Part shown: positions 1 to 9,100 of the stretch, in pieces
How positions within the stretch are numbered: position 1 is the stretch's first letter
Layout: each line of letters starts with the position of its first letter
DNA from: Cudoniella acicularis
Lineage: Eukaryota; Ascomycota; Leotiomycetes; Helotiales; Helotiaceae
NCBI GenBank assembly: GCA_013054445.1
Contig: JAAMPI010001188.1
Location: forward strand, 1 to 18,090
Reading direction: 5' to 3'
DNA length: 18,090 nt
Program-made: the position numbers and the translations under genes
Notes under the pieces: generated by a model
Databases searched by the model: none
What the model was told of the DNA's origin: nothing
The model's input: only the letters and a program-made list of their open reading frames with translations

Positions 1-799
1 GCCGCCGGGGATTAGGAATTGCTGTGGGTGTTGGCCACATGACAAGTGCCATGACCGATGACTTGTTCTTGACTTCGGAGGTCTGCCCGTCCCTCCAGCC
101 GTTCTGGAACACCTCCCACTGCCCATTATTCACCGGATCCAGGTTGCAACTGTCGATGCCATAAACGAGGAATATCGGCCTTGTTTTCCCTGTGAGGTAA
201 TTGCAGTGGGCGTAAACATCATTAAAGGTGACGGGCCAATTCTGTGGTGGTCCGGTGTAAAAGGTTCCTGTTCGGTGATGCGTGTTGGAGAACATGTCAT
301 AACCCAGTGCGTAGGTGCTGGGCATGGCACGGCATATCGTTACCCATTGATCGTTTTGAAGAGGGCCCCTGAATTGTAGGTTATATGCCAAAGGGTTCTG
401 CATCTCCTCCAAGCGGATTTTCCTGCCGTTGTCGATCTTGCTCTTGCTTGCTACCATAGGACAATAAAAGACAGTCTGTAGTGTCGTATAGATTGACAGG
501 CGGGGGTTTCGGCCGACCCAGTCGTCGTAAAGAAGCTTCAGAAGACCGCCAACATGGTCCTCGTCGAAGTGGGTGACGACGACAGCAGTGAGTCTGAATG
601 CGGGATCGTTAACAAACTCGGGAATGGCAGTGATGGCTGTCGATACGGCATCCACTGCGCCCTTGACACCGCCATCAATGAGCACACCCGACTCAAGATG
701 GTTCGTAACTCGGTTGATCAAGATATGAACGCTGGAGTCCCCTATTCCCACGTTGAGGAAATAGGACCGAACGTCCCAGTCCTCGTATGGATCAGCCAT
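1..799 (-). CDS. Metallo-beta-lactamase-fold hydrolase, ComEC/Rec2-type (partial, C-terminus beyond the left edge)
   Basis: From the ATG at 799 the minus strand is open for 266 codons and leaves the window without a stop, so the C-terminus is missing. The N-terminus reads like a ComEC-type metallo-beta-lactamase domain. It has a strand with VGIGDSSVHIL (the usual VGxGDs motif), then VLIDGG, then VVVTHFDEDHVGGLL. The signature H77-x-D79-x-D81-H82 is the HxDxDH form seen in ComEC-like hydrolases rather than the classical HxHxDH. The remaining metal ligands are either in residues 100-266, where I cannot place them, or beyond the edge. No signal peptide or membrane segment is visible, so it is probably a soluble hydrolase and not a DNA channel. 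The substrate is unknown. It is intronless over the visible part. It is divergent from the giant gene at 1459 across about 660 bp, so the two may share a regulatory region. Fold assignment is solid; function is not. Confidence 0.85.
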   Translation of the reverse strand, partial: MADPYEDWDVRSYFLNVGIGDSSVHILINRVTNHLESGVLIDGGVKGAVDAVSTAITAIPEFVNDPAFRLTAVVVTHFDEDHVGGLLKLLYDDWVGRNPRLSIYTTLQTVFYCPMVASKSKIDNGRKIRLEEMQNPLAYNLQFRGPLQNDQWVTICRAMPSTYALGYDMFSNTHHRTGTFYTGPPQNWPVTFNDVYAHCNYLTGKTRPIFLVYGIDSCNLDPVNNGQWEVFQNGWRDGQTSEVKNKSSVMALVMWPTPTAIPNPRR

Positions 800-871
800 C
801 TTGAATTCTTAGAAGATGTTGATCAAGTATAGTAGTGTGTTTCTATCAACAACGGTGGGTGGATTTGGATG

Positions 872-895
872 GATGTCTTGATGTCTTGATGTCTT
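872..895. repeat. Tandem repeat (GATGTCTT)x3
   Basis: Three perfect head-to-tail 8-bp units at 872-879, 880-887 and 888-895, about 75 bp upstream of the MBL-fold start. This is either a slippage-prone microsatellite or a clustered binding site; the sequence alone does not decide. Confidence 0.9.
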
Positions 896-1053
896 GCAAG
901 GAAACGGACTTGGACTCTGATGGGAACTGGGAAAGGGTCACAATCCTACCCTCATCGCTCATGAACTCGTTGAGTTGAGATCCAGAATATCCCATCCCAT
1001 CCCATCTTCTTTGCTTCTTTGATGAGTTCTACGGAGGTAGAAGTACCTAGGTA

Positions 1054-1176
1054 GACCTGATCCGAAGGAGAGGAGAGAGACTAGGTAGTTGCGGCACACT
1101 GCGGGAAGTGCCACTAGTAACGCTAGTGACGCTAGAGACGCTAGTGGAACGCTAATGTGTGATGGAACAGGGGTCC
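1054..1176 (+). repeat. Left arm of an inverted repeat flanking the protein A gene
   Basis: Three ungapped blocks match the reverse complement of 5664-5767. They are 1054-1069 against 5752-5767 (14 of 16), 1086-1118 against 5718-5750 (30 of 33) and 1165-1176 against 5664-5675 (11 of 12). All six mismatches are transitions. The left arm has a 16-bp purine-rich insertion (1070-1085) and a 9-bp tandem array (1120-1146) that the right arm lacks. The order of the blocks is conserved, so the arms are homologous copies of one element of about 100-120 bp. It could be a dispersed intergenic repeat inserted twice, or terminal repeats of something larger. Confidence 0.75.
1120..1146. repeat. 9-bp tandem repeat (ACGCTAGWG)x3
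   Basis: Three adjacent units at 1120-1128, 1129-1137 and 1138-1146, the middle one with A in place of T. The array sits inside the left inverted-repeat arm and is a local amplification of the CGCTAGTG end of the conserved 33-bp block. Confidence 0.85.
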
Positions 1177-1458
1177 CAATACAGTATCATTAGACGATGA
1201 TAAGTTAATCTGGAGTAGGCCTAATCTGGAGTGAGGATGTGCAAACCGTGCTACCCTTGTCGACAGGGTAGGTAGGTCTAGATCGACTTGGTCCTTTGGG
1301 AGGCACCAGGGCCACAACGTGTGTCTTGACGACGATTCTTGACGACAGCTTCGGATATACTCCAAGTCATCTATCCATCTCACCACTTTCAAGTCCCAAA
1401 CTGTTCACCAACCTAGGAACTCAACTTGAAGGCTCGATTACAGACGAGGCGAGGCAAC

Positions 1459-4400
1459 ATGTCCAAGATATCAGACCAGGCCCAAGCGGCCTACACCGTC
1501 GTGGTTCCCATGGCAGTTCAAGCTCTCGTGATCTCCGAGGACATTATCCAAACACCGGCCCAATTTGCACCACTGATCGAACCCGACTATGGTACACTGC
1601 TGCAGACTCCCGAGGCCGGTGCTCCCAAGCACGATCTCATGGACGACATTGACTTTTCGTACTGGCGAACTCAAGCTCGCTTCAATCCTCGCTTCGTCAA
1701 CCTTGGGTCAGGAGGTCTGAAGCCAAATCGCACCGGTATCTACCTCAGTTGGTGCTTGCCCAAGCTCTATCGTGCTGCTATTACTGCCACCGACACGGCT
1801 CTTGAAAACAGAGAAGAATGGAATTCCCGCAAGATGAGAGCGGGATTCAAGCTCACCGAGGACGACAAGAATTTGAAGAAAGGTGACAAGACTAATAAGA
1901 ACGACGAGATTCACTTCCGCCCAGCACCCGACAGATGGGTCATCGTGCGAAAGGTTCGAGACTATCCTGACAAGAACAGACAGTTCATCGTTGAGAGCAA
2001 CTGTATCCGCAAGCTTGATGATCGGGAACTTGTGGGCAACATTGAGGCTCAGACGTGTCCAGCCATGGACCCAACCAAACCTGTCGAGGAGCAACCCATG
2101 CTTCGCTTGGGACGAGCAGTTCCCCTTACCCAAAACAATCTTGAAGTTACTCCCTCTGCTACACGACGTTACCGTGAGCCCTTCAATGCTTTTGAACTGG
2201 GCCATGAGTTCTTTCCCGATTACGCCCCACATAACATGGGAGTCTTCTCGTTCTTTGACAACCTTGAGGGCTTGGACTGGAAAGACTACACCAGCAATGT
2301 GGACTATCTTGTCATTGGCTTCCATTCTAACGCCGAGACTTGTGATCCTTTCACTTTCATTAATGAAGATTGGCTTCTTCCTCTTGATGGGCAAGACGAT
2401 GGGGTTGGGACAATGAGCAACGAGGATCTGATGAAGGTCTTCAATCTCACTGCCAACAAGGATGCGCCAGCAGCCACTAAATTTGCCGCAGCTTCGGCCA
2501 CGAATATTGGGCGGACTCTAACCCACGGAGTTATACGCAACATCCTTTGGAACCGCCAGACGACAACTCTAGGGGTTCGGTGGCCAGCAGCAACTCTACA
2601 AGACCGAGTCTACACCGAACAACCAATCACCATTGGCACCCACATCATGGACGCCCTCACTGCTTACCTGCATATTACAATGGATGGAAGCAGCCTCAAT
2701 GAAGCCCACGAAACACTTGGACAGCTCCTCATTCGAGTTTCGACACAGAGTAGCGATGTAGACTCACTGGCACGCGCTGCTGAAGACGCAGCCTCGCATT
2801 CATTCCTTGCCCACCCGGAGGGTATCGCCTGGAAATTACCCAAGAACGCCACCGAGGACGCCCCAAAAGTACGTGACGAACCTCTAACCACAGCCACCGC
2901 CGATCACAAAAAGAGGCCAGCAGAGGAGCGCAGAGCAGATGCGGACGAACAACTCATGCAACGCCAGCTCTTGATCACACTGAATGAGGGTCAACTGGCA
3001 CTTGACACTTGTGCCAGGGAGAGCCAGCAACTCCTTCAGCGTCTCTTTGGATGTTGGTGGAATGCCAATAGCATCAGGCGTCTCGTCTCAGGTCAGAAGC
3101 GGGATACCTTGATGATATCCAACAAGGCGGAAGCCCAGCGAATTGAGTCGCGACTGATAGAGATCTCCAATTATTGTGGTGACATCACAAAAGGCATTAC
3201 AAAAACGGTAAATGAGTTGAAGAAGCAGATTGAGACTTCCCTGGGAGTCGGTCAGTCCCTCGAAAAGACGCCAGTATCTTCCTTTGGAAGACACCAGGAC
3301 CCAACCGTGCTGGTGGCAGGGACGTCATCTGGGTGGCCCAAGGACTTTGGACAGAAGACAGTTCCGGTTCGAATTGCAGATGAGATTGTAACGGACAAGA
3401 ATGATACTACCAAGACATTCTTGGATCAGTTGCTCCCTAAAATCTCCGACCCAGCCAACCGTCTCCTCCGTGAGTTTGATGCCTTTACACCTGGCAGTAC
3501 CCCGAATCCCTATGCTGCCCTTGAGGATTCGAAGAACACGCAGGGTTGGTTTCCCCTATTCCTCGAGTGGAAAGTCGAATACTATCACGTACCCTTCCCC
3601 AAGTGGGAGTTCGCTCCCGACTCAGTGACAGGGCGCTGGCGCTATGTCATTCCCGTAGACAACGATCAGCTACCAAGCGACTCAACTGTCGGACAAGACA
3701 TGCGAGTGATTGGCGGCCGGATCTCATTTCTTCCGCAGCCAGGGGCATCTCTACGTACGAGGCTCGAGCAGCTTTTTGCCCAGGTTACTTCCAAAGGCGG
3801 CCAGGATGATGAGGATAGGCGAACAGTACTGATGGACCGGGCCGGAAATCTGGAATATTTCTCCTCCCCACTTGCCGGACTGGCGGATCATCTTCTCACC
3901 CGTTGTCGTGGCCATTACCCGCACCCCAACGCGGACGACTCTGAGCTCGAAGCCGCCCTGGGAATCACCCATGCTACCATGCTTCTTCTTGCCAACAGTG
4001 ACCCGTCAGTTCAGGAACTCGCACCATACGGCCTGTCAACACCCCTTCCACCCTCTTACACCAACTCATTCAACCCCTTCAAGCCCGTAACCCATGGTCA
4101 GGCACGCTTCGTCAAGTTTGGCATCGTCGACAAGTTTGGTCAGGTCGTATCAGGACTGCGTCTGACTCCTAGTGGTGAGGGGGCCATGTACCCCAACATC
4201 TCTCCCGCTCTGGCCTGCGGTCTTTTGCCCGCCGATAAAAGCAAAGGGCAAGCCGAGGAGGAATATTGGCCCAACACAGCCGTTCAGGCCGAAGACGGAC
4301 CCGGACTCTGCCAATTCTTCCAGATATCACCACGCATCAACCAACGAGCCCGGCTCAATGCTTCTTTCCTGAACCCTCTTTCCAATGCCGAAGTGCAGAG

Positions 4401-5541
4401 CTTCGCCAATGACAACAAGACCGAAATAGTGCGACGAACAGCAGGCGAGTGGGACAATCCCATCTGGGCTTGGCTCCTACCCAACTTCCAGAACCACGCC
4501 ATCCAAGTCTATCTCCCCACGGGCGAGTTCATGATCGAGGTGCTCTTAGATCACGACAACCAAAAGACAATCACCTCCAGAGGGCCCATGGACAGCGCCG
4601 GACACACCCCCGAAGTATCCAGTCGCTTGCCCCAACTCCTCGAAGCAATGAACAAGTACGACTTCTCCAACAAGCTCTTCAACATGCTCGCCGGCGCAAG
4701 CGACAGCATCACCTCCTCCTCCTCCGCAGACTTTGACGGTTCCCTCCCCGCCGCCCTCAGCAGACCATTCTGCGTCGCCGATGTTGGCGTATCCATCGAG
4801 CTCAGCGCCCCGCCCCTCGAAGACGCATCCCTCCTCTCAACCAAAGCCACCGAGAAAGAACTGCTCGACTACGAGTTCTCAGTCGCCGTCGGCAACCCAA
4901 CAGCAGCCTTCGACGGGCTGGTAGGCACTTTCGCCTCTCTGGGGGAAATCACTCACGTGGCGAGCGCATTTGATCGTGACGCTGAGAAGCTCAACCCCAA
5001 CAGCGCTGGAGTCGCGACGATCATCAAGAAGAACAGAGACGAACATCCCCCGCCACTTAGTGGGGTGATGCCATACTTCCTACCTGGGACTACAACGAAC
5101 TTGGACCTTGAACACAGGAAGAAGCTGACGACAATGAGTGTGATCATGGACCCCAAGACACCTGTCAGGGTGTACACGGGGTCTCTGTTCCCTGTGGCGG
5201 ACCTGGCGCTGCCGCGCTGGCCTACAGACGCGGCTCTCCATTCTATGCGGGCATTCTTTGCTGTGGGACCGATGCTGGTGCCTTCCAAGCCTGTGATGGG
5301 GTTGGTGAGGCCCCCAGTTGAGGATCCGGACGCCAAGAACCTTGCACCAGCTGTGCAGATGCCTTTGGGGGGCGGGGAGGGGGCAAGTGCTTGGACGTGG
5401 TTGCAGCCGTGGTTGGAGGATGACAAGGACAAGGCGAAGACGGAGTGGGGGAGCGCAGCGATTCGGCCGCTGGATACGGTTTTGAAGGTTGAGGCTGCTG
5501 CTGAGAGTGAATTAGTGGATGGGTATGTCTTGGTGAAATAG
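1459..5541 (+). CDS. Giant uncharacterised protein A (1360 aa), related to large bacterial proteins of unknown function
   Basis: A single intronless frame of 1360 codons. The frame is open 33 nt further upstream but only from a TTG; the first ATG (1459) has a good fungal context. No signal peptide or membrane helix is evident, so it is probably intracellular. Motifs in order: GIYLSWCLP at 93-101, PAPDRWVIVR at 155-164, FIVES at 176-180, RLGRAVPL at 216-223, FFPDYAPHNMGVFSF from 251, DYLVIGFHS at 282-290, THGV from 355, PITIGTHIMDALTAYL from 389, a Lys/Glu/Gln-rich helical, possibly coiled stretch at about 495-595, WFPLFLEWKVEYY at 697-709, GGR at 752-754, DKFGQ at 891-895, ISPRINQRARL from 956 and PIWAWLLPN at 1001-1009. 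The same ordered motifs (GVxLxWxLP, PdRWlvvR, PLFLdW, vDxFGq, GWvLPN) occur, as I recall, in very large bacterial proteins with no assigned function. Tandem with protein B and divergent from an MBL-fold gene. The gene is certain; the role is unknown. Confidence 0.87.
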   Translation: MSKISDQAQAAYTVVVPMAVQALVISEDIIQTPAQFAPLIEPDYGTLLQTPEAGAPKHDLMDDIDFSYWRTQARFNPRFVNLGSGGLKPNRTGIYLSWCLPKLYRAAITATDTALENREEWNSRKMRAGFKLTEDDKNLKKGDKTNKNDEIHFRPAPDRWVIVRKVRDYPDKNRQFIVESNCIRKLDDRELVGNIEAQTCPAMDPTKPVEEQPMLRLGRAVPLTQNNLEVTPSATRRYREPFNAFELGHEFFPDYAPHNMGVFSFFDNLEGLDWKDYTSNVDYLVIGFHSNAETCDPFTFINEDWLLPLDGQDDGVGTMSNEDLMKVFNLTANKDAPAATKFAAASATNIGRTLTHGVIRNILWNRQTTTLGVRWPAATLQDRVYTEQPITIGTHIMDALTAYLHITMDGSSLNEAHETLGQLLIRVSTQSSDVDSLARAAEDAASHSFLAHPEGIAWKLPKNATEDAPKVRDEPLTTATADHKKRPAEERRADADEQLMQRQLLITLNEGQLALDTCARESQQLLQRLFGCWWNANSIRRLVSGQKRDTLMISNKAEAQRIESRLIEISNYCGDITKGITKTVNELKKQIETSLGVGQSLEKTPVSSFGRHQDPTVLVAGTSSGWPKDFGQKTVPVRIADEIVTDKNDTTKTFLDQLLPKISDPANRLLREFDAFTPGSTPNPYAALEDSKNTQGWFPLFLEWKVEYYHVPFPKWEFAPDSVTGRWRYVIPVDNDQLPSDSTVGQDMRVIGGRISFLPQPGASLRTRLEQLFAQVTSKGGQDDEDRRTVLMDRAGNLEYFSSPLAGLADHLLTRCRGHYPHPNADDSELEAALGITHATMLLLANSDPSVQELAPYGLSTPLPPSYTNSFNPFKPVTHGQARFVKFGIVDKFGQVVSGLRLTPSGEGAMYPNISPALACGLLPADKSKGQAEEEYWPNTAVQAEDGPGLCQFFQISPRINQRARLNASFLNPLSNAEVQSFANDNKTEIVRRTAGEWDNPIWAWLLPNFQNHAIQVYLPTGEFMIEVLLDHDNQKTITSRGPMDSAGHTPEVSSRLPQLLEAMNKYDFSNKLFNMLAGASDSITSSSSADFDGSLPAALSRPFCVADVGVSIELSAPPLEDASLLSTKATEKELLDYEFSVAVGNPTAAFDGLVGTFASLGEITHVASAFDRDAEKLNPNSAGVATIIKKNRDEHPPPLSGVMPYFLPGTTTNLDLEHRKKLTTMSVIMDPKTPVRVYTGSLFPVADLALPRWPTDAALHSMRAFFAVGPMLVPSKPVMGLVRPPVEDPDAKNLAPAVQMPLGGGEGASAWTWLQPWLEDDKDKAKTEWGSAAIRPLDTVLKVEAAAESELVDGYVLVK

Positions 5542-6116
5542 ATTTAACCCTACCTAGCTCGCCTAGGTATGTTGTTATTTTGGGAGGGTTGGTGGAAAAG
5601 GGGGTAGACCTCCCGTGACAGGATAAGGTTCTTTTTCCAGACCCACATAGTGTCACCCTTTTAGGACCCCTGCTCGCCCTGCTCGCCCTGCTCCACCACG
5701 TGCATGATAGGCTTTCCACTAGCGGCGCTTCCCGCAGCGTGCCGCAACTAGTCCCTCGGATTAGGTCCAGAACTTATCAAAGAGGCAAGCTGAGTTCTGG
5801 ATACCAAGTCAAACCTCGAAAGATTTATTCCAAAAACGAAAGGGCCTGGAGTCTGGACTCTTTCTTCGGGCAGGGATGCACTCAGATATCACAATGAACT
5901 GCATCATCTTCAGCCATTTTTATTGTCATTGTCGTGGAGACACAAACCCAAACATTGATAGCGGAGTTTGTCTTCCGCTTGACAACTTCGACAGCTGAAG
6001 CCTGAAGCTTTTCAAGATCCTGTCTTGTGTGCAGGAACATCCCCAAACGGCCTGGCCCTTGTTTTCAAGTTCTTCTTTTTCGAACTCGACCACAGAAGTT
6101 TAACTTGGGACGGAAA
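5542..6116. promoter_or_regulatory. Intergenic region between protein A and protein B
   Basis: About 575 bp with no credible gene. It holds the right inverted-repeat arm (5664-5767) and a perfect E-box CACGTG at 5697-5702. The 3' half (5860-6116) has pyrimidine-rich and CAA-rich tracts typical of a fungal promoter and 5' leader. I see no TATA box. The two giant genes therefore seem to be separate transcription units in tandem. Confidence 0.55.
5664..5767 (-). repeat. Right arm of the inverted repeat flanking the protein A gene
   Basis: Reverse-complement counterpart of 1054-1176, in the same block order (see that entry for matches). Its core, 5718-5750, begins ACTAGCGGCGCTTCCCGC. This arm carries two complete 9-bp TGCTCGCCC units plus a partial third (5671-5693) where the left arm has only one related segment. 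The interval enclosed by the two arms is about 4.7 kb and contains exactly one gene, protein A. No obvious target-site duplication borders the arms, so transposon ends are not demonstrated. Confidence 0.75.
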
Positions 6117-9100
6117 ATGCAGTCCTACTCCCGAAGTCATTATTATCCCGCCCTGGGCGATAGGGTTCCTGATCGGCTCTTAACAGCCAACGTCGATTCC
6201 GCAGACCAGCTCCCCCCTGAGGCAACTCGTGTGTGGTCATTCCAAGAGCCCGCACTGCTCCCGGGCGACTATGCTCTCACGGTCTCTCAGACAGTGCAGC
6301 TCCCAGCATCGACTGGAGGGCAAGTTCCACCACCCGAGAATCTTTCAATTCCAGACAAGTTGTTGCACGTATTAGGACCCAAGTTCTCCTTGAACGACCC
6401 CGCGGATCTGCACAGCGTTCATCCTGCTGCTGGCCACAGCGCACCAGCCCGGACACTCGCTCACGTTGTCCTGGGCCACCCTACGGTCCCTTGGGAGCGG
6501 GATGTCTCTACCAGTGGTGGCCAGGCGGTAGGCTTCAACCGATTGCCATGGCTTGGGGTACTCTCTTTCACTGAAGACGAGTTGCTTCTGTCCGATGCGC
6601 CGTTTGAGAAGCTCGGCTTCGATCTCAAGGACGGCGACCAACCATCTGGCCTCGGCGCCATCTCCACAGTAGCAAAACGCCTCGATGCTCTCAAAGCCAA
6701 GATTGCTTCGACCCTCACCCTCACTCCGCCAGGCCCAGACAGAGACTTTGCCGACGACGACAAGGTCTCCATGCTCTTGCTCGAGCCGGGTCTTTTCAAG
6801 GACATGTTCTCCATCTATGACGCAAATAACAAGCGCAAATGGAACGAACATGCAGACCTCTCGCGTTTTGCCATGCTAGCTCACGCTCTCGAGACCCATG
6901 GTGGGTTCATGGCCAGCACATATGCCAACAAGACTCCATCACCGCAGCCCAAGTTCTCGGTCGTAATGAGTGCACGCACCGGACCGTCCAATATTTCAGC
7001 ACCAACCCGGATCATATCCCATCTCATCTCGCTGGATGGTCTCGAAAAGCTTGATATTTCGAACCCCGCCACTGAGTATGTGGGACTCGTTTCTCTCCAG
7101 GCCTGGGACTGGATGGCGATGCCTGAAGAGTCCGTCGACTTTGCAGCTGTCATGAGCAGTTTGGGCCAGACCGTGAAGCCCCTTGCAGCGGATTACGATG
7201 ACAAGCTGATGGCCCCTCGTGATGGTGAACAGGCGCCCCCTGATGAAGCTATCAGCTGGATCAAGGCAAAATTTGAGGCAGGGTTTGTTCTCAAGAGACA
7301 TACCACGATGTCCGGGGAACAGACTCAATCTCTCTTACGAGGTCCCATGGTCCCTCTCCGCTCGTCGACCAAGGTTGATGGTGTCAAGCCGTTTTCGCTG
7401 TACGGGGAGGGCTTGGAGTATGTTGACAAAGACACGGGCATACCTGTCATGTCATACAAGGCAGCTTGGGCACTTGGCCGGTCCATGGTGATGGCAGACC
7501 GCGCGCTGACTTCGAGCTTTCTGCGCTTACGTGGGCGGGTGCATGCAGAAGCAGTGAGACGTGTCAAGTCGAAATCGTTGATGAAAGGAGGGAATAAGAT
7601 GTTTGTCAACAACCCCCAGGACCTGCTCGGCTCCCTCGAGAACGTTGTCGATCAGCTGGAGAAGAACCATACCACGAAGGGGCTTTGGGACCTCCGAAGC
7701 GGTGCCAACCGTTGGACGCGCTCTAATGATGAAGCTGCCAGTCTCCCCGCCCGACTTCTCTCCTCGGATTCAACCTCATACACTCTGACAGAATATTTGG
7801 ATGAGGTTCACCTCGTCATGCTCCAGTTCTTTGGCTTTGAATCAAAGGATGAAGCATATCAGCCAACACCTGCGCGCCCCATTGATGCCGATGCTGCTGC
7901 CATTCGTGCCTGGGCCCTCGATCGGTTGATGCTTGCAGGTATCCCGCTCCACAGTCTGATCCTTGAACCCAGCATGTTGCCTCGCGAGTCCATCCGCACA
8001 TTCTTTGTGGATAACTGTTGGATCGATTTCTTGGTTGACGGCGGTCTTAGTGTGGCAAACCACTACGCACGCGACGACGACGCATTGCGTCGCGCTATCA
8101 AGGAATGTATCAACAAGTACCTTGATACACCAGTAGCTGATGGACCAAGTACTGGCATAAAGCCACAACTACCACGATGGGGGTTCTTCATGCGCAGTGT
8201 TGCGGTTAGCGGATGTCCTGATCTCAAAGTCGAAGCCCCTCTACCGCCTGGGTCTCCGGCCAATCTCAAAGAAGTCTTGTACATGCAAAAGCTGGCCCCT
8301 GATGTCCTCGTGTGCCTCTTCGACCGTTGCCCTGGCGATGGGACACTCACAAAGGTCATCATCGCGCAACCACATCATCAACAAGGATATGAGCTGGGCG
8401 GACGGCTCGAAGCTGAGAAGGTTGAGGTGTACTATCGAGTAGTTCCCAAAGCTATCGGTCAGCCAGCTCCAGATCCAAAGATAGTTCCATTTTTCGCAAA
8501 GGATGGGACCGCGGTGTATGATTTCAAAACACGGACGATTCGACCTGATGCGTACATGACCAAGTACTTCGCTTCGATGCAGGGCAGTCAAGGCTTTGAG
8601 TGGCCTGATCAGAGCAAGCCACCTTCCTCTCTCCTCGCCACGCAGCTCTGGTCGACAAATCTCCGGCTTGAGCTCACAGTAAAAGGGGATCAACAAAAAG
8701 GCGTGGGCGATGATGCATCAAAGCCGCTCCGGTTTTCGACTGGTTGTCGGCCTGACCAAAAGCCTGGAGTCATCAAGACTACCCAACCCCCCAACACACC
8801 TACTACCCCTTCCCGAGCACCACCAAGCAAAGTATCTCTCCCAACAGGACCTCGACGTCAGATCCTTCAAGTTAATTCTCCCTCGGTGTTTTCAGCAGAA
8901 CAAGCGACTTCCAAAAGCGCTGAAACGATAATTGAGAAGCTGCAACAGGACGTACTCCCACACCAGCAGCTCCCAGCACAGGCCAACTGCAAGCTCATCT
9001 ACGAACCCGGCAACAACACCAATAGTCTCTATGCGACTTCTTCTCCCAATGATCTGGTCTTTCAGCTCAGCGCTGATGCGTCAAGTGGAATCCCGCGAGA

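Larger units (their letters stand above)
800..1458. promoter_or_regulatory. Divergent intergenic region between the MBL-fold gene and protein A
   Basis: This stretch of about 660 bp has no convincing gene. It must carry the promoters of both divergent genes. It is unusually rich in short repeats: three copies of GATGTCTT at 872-895, three of CCCAT at 991-1005, three of a 9-bp ACGCTAGWG unit at 1120-1146, and an 11-bp direct repeat TAATCTGGAGT at 1206-1216 and 1222-1232. It also holds the left arm of an inverted repeat described separately. I see no clear TATA box. The context of the ATG at 1459 (GCAACATGTCC) is a good fungal start context. Confidence 0.6.

Noticed and set aside
1426..1458. 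Upstream extension of protein A from a TTG codon
   Set aside because: Fungal nuclear genes start at ATG; the ATG at 1459 has a good context and the extension shows no family motif.
1708..2394. 228-codon open frame on the minus strand inside protein A
   Set aside because: It lies fully antisense to the well-supported protein A frame, has no recognisable domain and is explained by the codon bias of the sense gene.
6027..6116. Upstream extension of protein B from a GTG codon
   Set aside because: No ATG precedes 6117 in this frame, and the extension looks like 5' leader sequence, not conserved protein.
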